Assembly (NCBI GenBank): GCA_900318105.1
Contig: ONJG01000077.1
Coordinates: 1-35,246, forward strand
From: an uncultured Eubacteriales bacterium
GTDB taxonomy: Bacteria > Bacillota > Clostridia > Peptostreptococcales > Anaerovoracaceae
Length of the DNA stretch: 35,246 nucleotides
Direction of reading: 5' to 3'
Part shown: positions 16,463 to 23,933 of the stretch, piece by piece
How positions within the stretch are numbered: position 1 is the first letter of the stretch
Layout of the letters: every line of letters begins with the position of its first letter
Program-made: the position numbers and the translations under genes
The notes under the pieces: generated by a model
What the model was told of the DNA's origin: nothing
Seen by the model: only the letters and a program-made list of their open reading frames with translations
Database searches by the model: none

Positions 16463-16490
16463 TTGTAAAAACAGAAGTCTGTTGTAATAT
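16463..16490 (+). promoter_or_regulatory. Promoter of the chromate-transporter pair, implying a leaderless mRNA
   Basis: TTGTAA (16463-16468), a 16-nt spacer and TAATAT (16485-16490). The expected start, about 16497, is 2 nt before the ATG at 16499. No usable Shine-Dalgarno sequence precedes the ATG. Confidence 0.55.
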
Positions 16491-16498
16491 ATATAGGC

Positions 16499-17098
16499 AT
16501 GAGTATATTGTTCGAATTATTCACGGTATTTTTTAAATTAGGTGCCTTTACGATCGGAGGAGGAATAGCCATGCTGCCTCTCCTCCAGAATACTTTGATT
16601 GAGGATAAAAAATGGTTCACAAAGGACGAGTTTATGGACGCTGTGGCCATCTGCCAGGGGCTGCCGGGAGTAATAGCCATAAACATGGCGACTTACGTCG
16701 GATATAAAAAGAAGGGCCTGGCGGGTTCTCTCATCTCCACGCTCGGTGTGACGCTTCCGTCATTTGTACTGATACTGATAATAGCAAACGGCATATCCGC
16801 CATAGGGGATAACAGGTACATACTCGGGGCCATGGCAGCGCTCAGGGCATCCGCGCTCGGGCTTGTGATAGTGGCCATAATACAGCTCGCTCCGTCCGCC
16901 ATCAAGGACAAATGGACGCTCGGCGCAGTGGCTCTGGCATTTGTGCTTATCGCAGTTCTGAATGTAAATACCGCATACGTGATACTTCTGTTTATCATCC
17001 TCGGGATAGGCGCAACTTTTATGAACGGAAGGAAATTATCAGCCGCGGCGGATAAAAACGGGTCTGAAGAAACCCGCGAAGGGGGTGAGTCTGAATGA
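16499..17098 (+). CDS. Chromate transporter family protein, first half-size subunit
   Basis: The 199-aa membrane protein is a short-chain CHR family member. It carries the domain signature 'FFKLGAFTIGGGIAMLPLL' and 'CQGLPGVIAINMATYVGYKK', with about six hydrophobic helices and a short polar tail. Full-length ChrA proteins contain two such domains in one chain; short CHR proteins come as adjacent pairs that work together. The next gene is the second member, overlapping by 4 bases (ATGA). The family exports chromate by proton-coupled antiport, but in anaerobes without a chromate habitat the true substrate is unclear. Nothing else metal-related is adjacent. Confidence 0.92.
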   Translation: MSILFELFTVFFKLGAFTIGGGIAMLPLLQNTLIEDKKWFTKDEFMDAVAICQGLPGVIAINMATYVGYKKKGLAGSLISTLGVTLPSFVLILIIANGISAIGDNRYILGAMAALRASALGLVIVAIIQLAPSAIKDKWTLGAVALAFVLIAVLNVNTAYVILLFIILGIGATFMNGRKLSAAADKNGSEETREGGESE

Positions 17099-17703
17099 TA
17101 TTCATAAGACTCTTCCTCAGTTTCTGCAAGGTAGGCCTGCTCGGCTTCGGGGGAGGCCTTGCGATAGTCAGGCTCATCTACGACAGCATACAGCCGTTTC
17201 TCGACATGAGCCGCGAGACCTTCGCAAACATAGTTGCGATCTCGCAGATAACGCCGGGGCCTCTGGCTGTCAACACCGCAACCTATGTCGGCTATGAAGC
17301 GGCGGGGATTACAGGCTCGCTTGCGGCGACTCTCGGTGTCATACTCCCCGAGTTCATAATCATGAGCATAGTATGCCGCATGATTACAAGGTTTAAGGAG
17401 AACAGATACCTGCAGGGAGCCATATCCGGGATAAGGCCTGCGACCATGGGCCTCATCGGAGCTGCTGCGGTCACGCTCGTGGCACCGTCACTTGCGGGAG
17501 ATGGCAGGCTCGGCACCAATCTCCTCGGGATGATCGGGACGGACGCAGCCGCCGGGATAAGCGGATTTATTTCAGGCTCGCCTGTCGACATAATATCTGT
17601 TATCATATTAGCCGTAACAGTGCTGCTGGTAGCAAAATACAAAAAGAGTCCGTTTAAGGTGCTGCTCATAATGGGCTGTATCGGGGCGGTTCTCGGCATA
17701 TAG
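17095..17703 (+). CDS. Chromate transporter family protein, second half-size subunit
   Basis: The 202-aa protein is the partner CHR domain, with 'FLSFCKVGLLGFGGGLAIVR', 'ISQITPGPLAVNTATYVGYE' and several membrane helices. It starts inside the stop codon of the preceding gene, so the two are translationally coupled. Both genes have intact starts and domain signatures, which argues against a frameshift in a once-fused chrA. cysS follows after 17 nt with its own GGAGGAAAA site, so the pair may be co-transcribed with cysS. Confidence 0.92.
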   Translation: MIFIRLFLSFCKVGLLGFGGGLAIVRLIYDSIQPFLDMSRETFANIVAISQITPGPLAVNTATYVGYEAAGITGSLAATLGVILPEFIIMSIVCRMITRFKENRYLQGAISGIRPATMGLIGAAAVTLVAPSLAGDGRLGTNLLGMIGTDAAAGISGFISGSPVDIISVIILAVTVLLVAKYKKSPFKVLLIMGCIGAVLGI

Positions 17704-17720
17704 TAATCATTGGAGGAAAA

Positions 17721-19121
17721 ATGCAAGTTTATAACACTTTAACCAACAGAAAAGAAGAATTCGTACCGATTGAGCCGGGCAAGGTCAGGATGTATGTATG
17801 CGGTCCGACCGTATACAACTATTTCCACATCGGAAATGCCAGACCTTTCGTCGTATTCGACACGCTCAGAAGGTACTTCAAATACAGAGGCTACGATGTA
17901 AAGTTCGTGCAGAACTTCACGGATGTCGATGACAAGATCATCAACAAGGCCAAGGAAGAAGGCATCACCGCGCCGGAGGTATCCGAGAAATATATCGAGG
18001 AATACTTCGATGATGCGGAGGCGCTTAATGTGCTGAGGGCCGATGTGCATCCGAAGGTATCGGAGCACATTCCCGAGATCATCGAGTTCGTACAGACTCT
18101 TATAGACAAGGGCTATGCTTACGAAGCGGACGGAGACGTCTACTACTCAACGCGCAAGTTCCACGATTACGGAAAACTCTCGGGACAGAATATAGACGAC
18201 CTCGAAAGCGGTGCGAGAATTGCCATCGGAGAGGTCAAGGAAGATCCGCTGGACTTTGCTCTCTGGAAGGCTCGCAAGGAAGAGTCTGAGATCGCATGGG
18301 AGTCTCCGTGGGGCATGGGCCGTCCGGGCTGGCACATCGAGTGCTCGACCATGGCCAGAAAACACCTCGGAGAGACCATAGACATACATGGCGGCGGTCA
18401 GGACCTGACATTCCCGCATCACGAAAATGAGATAGCTCAGTCCGAGGCATGCAACGATGCCGAGTTTGCCCACTACTGGATGCATAACGGATATATAAAC
18501 GTGGACGGAAAGAAAATGTCCAAGTCGCTCGGCAACTTCTTTACGGTAAGGGACATCCGCGAGCACTACACGGGAGACGTCATCAGATTTTTCCTGCTCT
18601 CGGGTCACTACAGGAGCCCGATCAATTTCTCGGATGCTCTCATGGAGCAGTCCAAGCAGGGCTATGACAGGATAGCAACAGCCATCGAGACCCTCGAATT
18701 CCTCGAAAAGAACGGAAGCGACGAGCCGATAGCAGATGAAGCCGCCAAGCTCGCAGCCCTCGACAAGCACAGAGAGAAGTTCATCGAGGTGATGGATGAC
18801 GACCTCAACACGGCTGACGGCATCGCGGCCATATTTGAGCTCGTCTCGGACATAAATGTGGATATAAAGGACGGAACGTCCAAAACGTTTGCTGCAGAGG
18901 CACTGAAGAGAATCAAAGAGCTGACGGACGTGCTCGGCATTTTCGGAGGGTCTGATGAAGAGGCGGGCCTCGGAGACGATATCCAGGCGCTGGTCGACGA
19001 GAGACAGGCTGCCCGTGCAGAGAAAAACTGGGCGCGAGCAGACGAGATAAGGGATCAGCTTGCCGCCATGGGTATAACGCTCAAGGACACACCGCAAGGC
19101 GTACAGATAATCCGTAACTGA
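17721..19121 (+). CDS. cysS: Cysteinyl-tRNA synthetase
   Basis: The 466-aa class I synthetase shows the zinc-binding start 'YVCGPTVYN', an HIGH-type motif present as HIGN ('YFHIGNARPFVVFD'), 'GRPGWHIECSTMA' and the KMSKS motif ('KKMSKSLGNFF'). A DALR-type helical region and a short C-terminal anticodon-recognition part follow. It charges tRNA-Cys. GGAGG lies 7 nt upstream. mrnC follows within 50 bp, the same cysS-mrnC order as in Bacillus subtilis. Confidence 0.97.
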   Translation: MQVYNTLTNRKEEFVPIEPGKVRMYVCGPTVYNYFHIGNARPFVVFDTLRRYFKYRGYDVKFVQNFTDVDDKIINKAKEEGITAPEVSEKYIEEYFDDAEALNVLRADVHPKVSEHIPEIIEFVQTLIDKGYAYEADGDVYYSTRKFHDYGKLSGQNIDDLESGARIAIGEVKEDPLDFALWKARKEESEIAWESPWGMGRPGWHIECSTMARKHLGETIDIHGGGQDLTFPHHENEIAQSEACNDAEFAHYWMHNGYINVDGKKMSKSLGNFFTVRDIREHYTGDVIRFFLLSGHYRSPINFSDALMEQSKQGYDRIATAIETLEFLEKNGSDEPIADEAAKLAALDKHREKFIEVMDDDLNTADGIAAIFELVSDINVDIKDGTSKTFAAEALKRIKELTDVLGIFGGSDEEAGLGDDIQALVDERQAARAEKNWARADEIRDQLAAMGITLKDTPQGVQIIRN

Positions 19122-19137
19122 CAATCAGATTCGTAAA

Positions 19138-19165
19138 ATTGTCATTCTGAGCGAAGCGAAGAAAC
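19138..19165 (+). repeat. Dispersed-repeat-like phrase between cysS and mrnC
   Basis: GTCATTCTGAGCGAAGCGAA (from 19141) matches, from memory, a phrase that recurs between genes in many unrelated bacterial genomes. Only this copy is in the window. Its left end forms a 7-bp inverted repeat (TGACAAT/ATTGTCA) with the cysS stop region at 19119-19125. There is no T tract, so it is not a standard terminator. Confidence 0.4.
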
Positions 19166-19167
19166 TT

Positions 19168-19566
19168 ATGACAAAACAGGAAATAAACAGAATGAATACC
19201 AACACGCTTGCTTACCTCGGGGACGCCGTCTTCGAGGTAATTGTGCGTGAGAAGATAGTGAGCGATAAGCCGGGAGATGTGTCACGCGCGCATCATACTG
19301 CTGTCAGATATGTCTCGGCAGGAGGACAGGCCAGGGCAGCAAAGGCCATGGTGGCATCCGGCTTTCTGACGGAGGAGGAAGAAAAGATATACAAAAGAGC
19401 CAGGAATCATCGCAGCATGTCAAGACCCCAGCATGCAGATCCCAAGGAATACAAGATAGCCACGGGGCTTGAGGCGCTCATCGGATATCTTTATCTGATG
19501 GATGAAAGAGAAAGGCTCAGGGAAATAGCAAATGAAGCAGTAAGGATAATCGACGCAGGCAGATGA
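19168..19566 (+). CDS. mrnC: Mini-ribonuclease III
   Basis: The 132-aa protein is a stand-alone RNase III catalytic domain without a dsRNA-binding domain. It has the signature 'LAYLGDAVFEVIVRE', the helix 'RARNHR' and the second acidic motif 'ATGLEALIGYLYLMD'. In Firmicutes Mini-III matures 23S rRNA with help from L3. ATG 19168 gives the usual length upstream of the AYLGDA motif but has only a weak purine-rich site (GAAGAAAC). ATG 19192, with AGGAAA upstream, is an alternative start. It follows cysS as in Bacillus subtilis, where rlmB comes next; here about 11 kb of accessory genes separate them. Confidence 0.93.
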   Translation: MTKQEINRMNTNTLAYLGDAVFEVIVREKIVSDKPGDVSRAHHTAVRYVSAGGQARAAKAMVASGFLTEEEEKIYKRARNHRSMSRPQHADPKEYKIATGLEALIGYLYLMDERERLREIANEAVRIIDAGR

Positions 19567-19646
19567 TGCTTGCGTTTTGTCAATGCAAGCAAAACCTAAC
19601 TGTAACTATACGAGTGCTAAAATTGTCTTAATGGAAACCGGGCGCG

Positions 19647-19655
19647 TGATATAAT
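19647..19655 (+). promoter_or_regulatory. Extended -10 promoter of pgeF and the accessory operon; leaderless start
   Basis: TGA-TATAAT (hexamer 19650-19655) is a consensus extended -10. It ends 7 nt before ATG 19663, which puts +1 at 19662 or 19663. No Shine-Dalgarno sequence lies between them (TCCAAAT). No good -35 is seen at 17 nt, as is common for extended -10 promoters. Confidence 0.65.
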
Positions 19656-19662
19656 TCCAAAT

Positions 19663-20583
19663 ATGAACATCAGATATTCAAATGATGCAAAAGTATTCAA
19701 TATACACAATATCCACGGAGAGGGCATTCCGTACCTCTCGTTTGAGATGCTTGATGAACTCGGCGTGCCCAATCTGTTTTCGACCAGGTTCGAATCTTAT
19801 GGCGGGGAACCGGGGCAAGGCGTGAAAGGTCTCAGAACCGCGATCATGAAGTGGGAGGAAAGAGACGAGGCCGCACCCGTTGTGCAGGGTTCAAGAGACA
19901 GGCTTGCAAAGCAGATCGGATCCTCTCTGGAATTTGAATGCATCTCAGATCAGAAACATACAAATTACGTGCATGTCGCATCAGCCGAAGACCTCGGCCC
20001 TGTGTGGCCGGGGACGAGGCCGCTTCACAGGCAGTATGTGGACGGAATGGTGACGGACATACCGGATGCGATGCTTACTGTGTTCGGAGGGGATTGCCCG
20101 CCCGTATATATCGCAGACCCTGTCCGTGGCGCGATAGGACTGGTGCATGCCGGATGGAAAGGAACCCTCGGAAGGATTCCGGAGGTTGCCATCGCGCAGA
20201 TGGTCGTTAAGTTCGGCAGCAGGCCGGAGGATATGTATGCCGCGATAGGACCCGGAGTATGCGTGGATTGCTACGAGATGGGAGATGAGGTGTACGATGC
20301 CTTTGCCTCCGAGTGGGGTCGGGATGAGGCAGACAGAATCCTTAGCAGATATCCTGCCAAAGAGGAAGAAAGAGATAAATATCCGCAGGGCAAATACCAC
20401 CTGGACCTCAGGGAGGCCAATAAAATGACCCTGCTCAGGGCAGGCATCCCGGAGGACAGGATTGCTGTGTCCAATGTATGCACCATGTGCAACTCAGACA
20501 TATTCTATTCCTACAGGGCAGGAAAGATGGAAAACGAGCAGACTGCGATGATGGTGAACAGCTTTGGAAAAGCAGGACAGTAG
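19663..20583 (+). CDS. pgeF: Peptidoglycan editing factor PgeF (YfiH/DUF152, laccase-domain fold)
   Basis: The 306-aa protein has the YfiH/PgeF motifs: 'QKHTNYVHVAS', 'GDCPPVYIADPVRGAIGLVH', 'AGWKGTLGRI', 'IGPGVCVDCYEMGDEV' and a late 'NVCTMCNSDIFYSYR'. The family is a Zn/Cu-site protein once called polyphenol oxidase. It has purine nucleoside phosphorylase activity and, in E. coli, removes mis-incorporated L-Ser from UDP-MurNAc precursors. It carries an N-terminal extension before the domain. The first ATG is at the predicted +1 of a TGATATAAT promoter, so the mRNA is probably leaderless. It is the promoter-proximal gene of the large operon; a 26-bp gap separates it from the next gene. Confidence 0.93.
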   Translation: MNIRYSNDAKVFNIHNIHGEGIPYLSFEMLDELGVPNLFSTRFESYGGEPGQGVKGLRTAIMKWEERDEAAPVVQGSRDRLAKQIGSSLEFECISDQKHTNYVHVASAEDLGPVWPGTRPLHRQYVDGMVTDIPDAMLTVFGGDCPPVYIADPVRGAIGLVHAGWKGTLGRIPEVAIAQMVVKFGSRPEDMYAAIGPGVCVDCYEMGDEVYDAFASEWGRDEADRILSRYPAKEEERDKYPQGKYHLDLREANKMTLLRAGIPEDRIAVSNVCTMCNSDIFYSYRAGKMENEQTAMMVNSFGKAGQ

Positions 20584-20609
20584 TTTGCGAAGAGGGAGTG
20601 ATAGGGACT

Positions 20610-22049
20610 ATGGAAAATGGGAAAGTATTATCATTCATAATACCGACATATAACTGCGAGGCTTATCTCGACGAGACGCTGTCGTCTGTTCTGAGTCAGC
20701 TTCCGGAAGAATGCGAGCTGATCCTGGTGGATGACGGCTCGACGGATTCCACGCCCGAAATGCTCAGGGAATATGAGAAGAAGTCGGAGCTGATCAGAAT
20801 CTCGCTCAGGGAGCACGGCGGGGCATCAACGGCCAGAAATGCCGGACTCGATATGGCCAAAGGCGAATGGGTCGCATTTATGGACTGCGACGACTGCCTC
20901 AAGGAAGGATTCTTTGCAAGAGCAATGCCGAAGCCGGAAGACCAAGCGGATCTCTACATATTCAGCTTTGAGCGTGTGGACTTTCTGCCGGGAGTCAACG
21001 CCCGCGAGGAGCATGTCCTGGAGGAGGTGGTCTCACCGCTGATGGTGGATGACAGGGTCTACGAAACGGCATCGGACTTCGCGGATAAATACATACGAAC
21101 CAGGCAACTTCTGGTGTATTCGGCATGCAATAAATTCTACAGAAAGAGTCTGATCGACGAACATGGAATCAGATTTGTCGACGGCATGTCGTTTGGTGAA
21201 GACAGGCTGTTCAACTATGATTATCTGATGCACACGGGGCGCATCATCACCTCGCAGATCAGGATGTTCAGATATATGCAGCGAAATCCAAATTCGGAAT
21301 CAAAGAAATCATTTCCGAATTACTACGACACGATTATAAAACTGCACCGTGCAAAAATTGACTGCTTTTTCAAACTCTCACGAGGCACCACCGGAGCTGA
21401 GAAACGAGCATTTGCCGGAGCCGATCTTTCAAGTGAAGTAGGGCATATGATAGACCGCTTTGATGATTATCCTGCAGAAAAGGAGGAAAACCTCCCCAAG
21501 ATAAACGAGCTCGTGTTCGGCCGGCCGGATGATATAAGCGGCAGCTTTGACGTTATCATCGTCCTTGGAAGCACAGACTGCGGATACAGACTGGACCGGG
21601 CTTATGAAATTGCCGGAGGCAATCCCGACACCGTATTTGTCGTGACCGGAGGCAATCTCCACAGGAGCGGAGAGCTGAGCGAGGCAGAATATATGGCGGA
21701 ACGTCTGAGGTCTTACGGAGTTCCGGAAGGCAGGATACTGGTTGAAAACAATGCCGAAAACACATACAGAAATCTGGAGCTGTCGGCGGAGCTTATCGAA
21801 AAGAGCGTGGACACGAAAGACCTTCGCATAGGCATAGTCACGGCGGCATTTCATGTTCCGAGGACCAGGATGATGGCTGCATCGATTCCGTGGTATGAGG
21901 ATAAGCATCTGGCATTTATCCCTGCCTACAGCCCCAAATTAAGACCGGATAGCTGGTATGCAAATAACGGCGGAAAAAGCATCTGTCTCGGAGAGCTCGC
22001 TAAATGCTACTGCATAAGCGATGTCGAAAACATAAGCGGACAGAAATAA
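20610..22049 (+). CDS. GT2 glycosyltransferase fused to a YdcF/DUF218 domain
   Basis: The 479-aa protein has two domains. Residues 5-230 are a GT-A family 2 glycosyltransferase: 'SFIIPTYNCEAYLDETLSSV', 'VDDGSTD' (D41, D42), 'ARNAGLDMAKGEWVAFMDCD' (D92, D94, D95) and 'GEDRLF' (196-201). Residues ~313-479 are a YdcF/SanA/ElyC-like DUF218 domain: 'VIIVLGSTD', 'VTGG' (345-348), 'SEAEYM', 'VENNAENTYRNL' (378-389) and 'TAAFHVPRTRMM'. DUF218 proteins act in envelope carbohydrate metabolism but their reaction is poorly defined. No membrane helix is evident, so it should be cytosolic. I chose ATG 20610 because the GT2 fold begins there and GGGAGTGATAGGG precedes it; the frame is open further upstream only as overlap with pgeF. 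I do not recall this fusion as common. Confidence 0.88.
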   Translation: MENGKVLSFIIPTYNCEAYLDETLSSVLSQLPEECELILVDDGSTDSTPEMLREYEKKSELIRISLREHGGASTARNAGLDMAKGEWVAFMDCDDCLKEGFFARAMPKPEDQADLYIFSFERVDFLPGVNAREEHVLEEVVSPLMVDDRVYETASDFADKYIRTRQLLVYSACNKFYRKSLIDEHGIRFVDGMSFGEDRLFNYDYLMHTGRIITSQIRMFRYMQRNPNSESKKSFPNYYDTIIKLHRAKIDCFFKLSRGTTGAEKRAFAGADLSSEVGHMIDRFDDYPAEKEENLPKINELVFGRPDDISGSFDVIIVLGSTDCGYRLDRAYEIAGGNPDTVFVVTGGNLHRSGELSEAEYMAERLRSYGVPEGRILVENNAENTYRNLELSAELIEKSVDTKDLRIGIVTAAFHVPRTRMMAASIPWYEDKHLAFIPAYSPKLRPDSWYANNGGKSICLGELAKCYCISDVENISGQK

Positions 22050-22067
22050 GCGGGAAAGGAGCCTGAT

Positions 22068-23924
22068 GTGGCAATAGAGAAGACTTCTGAAAAGAAAAAG
22101 GAAATAGAAGATAATAATAAAACTCTGCTCAGCGACTTCAAGCGTAACGGGAGCCTGATGAGGAGGAAATTGCTCGAATACCTCCCCGCAATGATGATTA
22201 CCAATCTCTCAAATCTGCTCCTTATCTCGGTGGACGGTCTTGTCGTCGGAAACTTCCTGGGCAAGGACGCATTTGCGTCAGTCAATGTATTCGGACCTGT
22301 CACCACCTTCATAGGAGCGGTAACCTGCCTGGCTGCAATGGGCATAGCGACCAACCTGTCCACTGCGATAGGCAGCAACAGGCAGGATGAGATAAACAGG
22401 GTGAGGGGCGCATCTTTTCAGTTCATGATTATCATGGCGGTATTTGTGTCGATTGTTCAGATACCGATAGTGTATCTGATAATCAACTCATATCATCTGA
22501 GCCCTGAGATAAACAGCCTTGTCTGGCAGTATGCGATAGGAATCATGATATGTTCACCGCTCGGGCTGATTTCGACGGTCGGCGTCTATCAGCTTCAGAT
22601 AGTCGGCAGGATGAACATACTGATGAGGCTTGCCGTGATGGAAGGTGTGACAAACCTCATCCTCGATCTGTTATTTGTAGGAGCCTTTCACATGGGAGTC
22701 GCAGGCGCAGGTTACGGAACCGCCTGCTCAAATTTCCTGAGAGCAAGCGCGACCGTGTTTTATCTGGCGAGGTATACGGATATTTACAAAAGAGACGGAT
22801 ACAGGACCAGGCTCAGGGACTTCTGGGATATCATACGGACGGGTGCTCCGGACTGCGCGTATTCAGCTATGCTCACTTTCCAGTCCTATTTCGTTATAAA
22901 AATACTTCTGGATGTATTCGGGTCTGACGGAGGCGTACTGAACGGAGTTACCGCATTTTGTTTCGGCCTGACAAATGTCCTGATAAGCGGTATACAGGGA
23001 GCCATGAGACCTCTGGTGGGCCTTCTGAGCGGAGCCGATGACAGAAAGGGCCTGAGCACACTCATGAAATCAGGCTTTCGGCTGAACCTCTTGAGTGCGG
23101 GCCTTTGTACGATTATTGTCTGGCTGTTCCCGCAGATTTTCTACTCCATGAACGGAATCACGGATATACCTGACGGAGGGATTGCATCGCTTCGCATTTT
23201 CTCTCTGTATTTTGTCTTCAAAGGCTTCAATATGCTTATAAGACTTTACCTGACAAACCGAAAGGACTCCAGTTTTGCCACGCGGCTGACTCTCATCGGC
23301 TACGCGCTGATGCCGCTGATTGCATTCATCCTGTCCAGAATCGCACCGGCGCCTTGGGTGTGGTTTGCTTATCTCATCAATGACGCAATGATGTTTGCCG
23401 TATTGTACAGCAGGTTCTTATGGTGGAAGAACAAAGATAAAGAAGAGGATTACAGGACCGGAGAGGATCTGGTGCTTTATATGACCGTGACGCCGGATGA
23501 GGCGATTTCCGCATCGCGCGCGATCAGGAAGTACGCGGATGAGCACGGGATAAATCCGAGAATTTCCAACAGGGTGGCGCTCTGCATGGAGGAGATGGTC
23601 TCCTATGCGGATAAAGTCAAGGAAAATGAAAATAATATAGAAGAAATCAAGGCTCAAATGTGGTCGGCTGCACGCGCACAGGCAGAAAAAGCTTTTGATG
23701 TGGAGATAAACGAGTTCGGCGTGCAGGTCATGGTCAGGTTCAGGGGTTCTGATGCCGCGACGGTCACCGTACTCGATGACGGCAGAAAGATAAAACTTGA
23801 CATGGATGAAGAGGAGCGCAGGCTCACCACAGACAACTACGAGCTGCTCAGAAGGCTCGCAAAAGAGCGTGAGTATCAATATATTCTTGATATGAACTAC
23901 ACAACCCTGAAGTTTGAGGCGTAG
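22068..23924 (+). CDS. MATE-type transporter with C-terminal degenerate RsbW-like ATPase domain (1)
   Basis: The start is GTG with AAAGGAG 6 nt upstream. Residues ~35-450 are a MATE (MepA/DinF-like) membrane domain of about 12 helices ('LLEYLPAMMITNLSNLLLIS', 'DGLVVGNFLGKDAFASVNVF'). Residues ~464-618 are soluble and resemble a GHKL/HATPase_c_2 (RsbW-type) domain. The N-box region reads 'RVALCMEEMVSYAD' (503-515), where the usual Asn is replaced by Ser or Tyr. The G1-like box 'VLDDG' (568-572) is kept. A long insertion separates the two boxes. MATE proteins export drugs or metabolites with H+ or Na+, and relatives flip lipid-linked sugars. The fused domain suggests regulation by, or binding of, nucleotide or a partner protein (inference). 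The next gene, 9 nt away, has the same architecture. Confidence 0.85.
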   Translation: MAIEKTSEKKKEIEDNNKTLLSDFKRNGSLMRRKLLEYLPAMMITNLSNLLLISVDGLVVGNFLGKDAFASVNVFGPVTTFIGAVTCLAAMGIATNLSTAIGSNRQDEINRVRGASFQFMIIMAVFVSIVQIPIVYLIINSYHLSPEINSLVWQYAIGIMICSPLGLISTVGVYQLQIVGRMNILMRLAVMEGVTNLILDLLFVGAFHMGVAGAGYGTACSNFLRASATVFYLARYTDIYKRDGYRTRLRDFWDIIRTGAPDCAYSAMLTFQSYFVIKILLDVFGSDGGVLNGVTAFCFGLTNVLISGIQGAMRPLVGLLSGADDRKGLSTLMKSGFRLNLLSAGLCTIIVWLFPQIFYSMNGITDIPDGGIASLRIFSLYFVFKGFNMLIRLYLTNRKDSSFATRLTLIGYALMPLIAFILSRIAPAPWVWFAYLINDAMMFAVLYSRFLWWKNKDKEEDYRTGEDLVLYMTVTPDEAISASRAIRKYADEHGINPRISNRVALCMEEMVSYADKVKENENNIEEIKAQMWSAARAQAEKAFDVEINEFGVQVMVRFRGSDAATVTVLDDGRKIKLDMDEEERRLTTDNYELLRRLAKEREYQYILDMNYTTLKFEA

Positions 23925-23933
23925 GGAGGCCCG

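Noticed and set aside
16499-17703. The chromate transporter pair as one frameshifted chrA
   Set aside because: Each gene has its own intact domain signature and start; the ATGA overlap is typical of coupled short-chain CHR pairs.
18147-19124. Long minus-strand frame (325 codons) opposite cysS
   Set aside because: Lies fully opposite a canonical cysS with all motifs; no ribosome site, low-complexity shadow composition.
19119-19144. TGACAAT/ATTGTCA inverted repeat as the cysS terminator
   Set aside because: The stem is only 7 bp with a 12-nt loop and no T tract; more likely linked to the repeat-like phrase.
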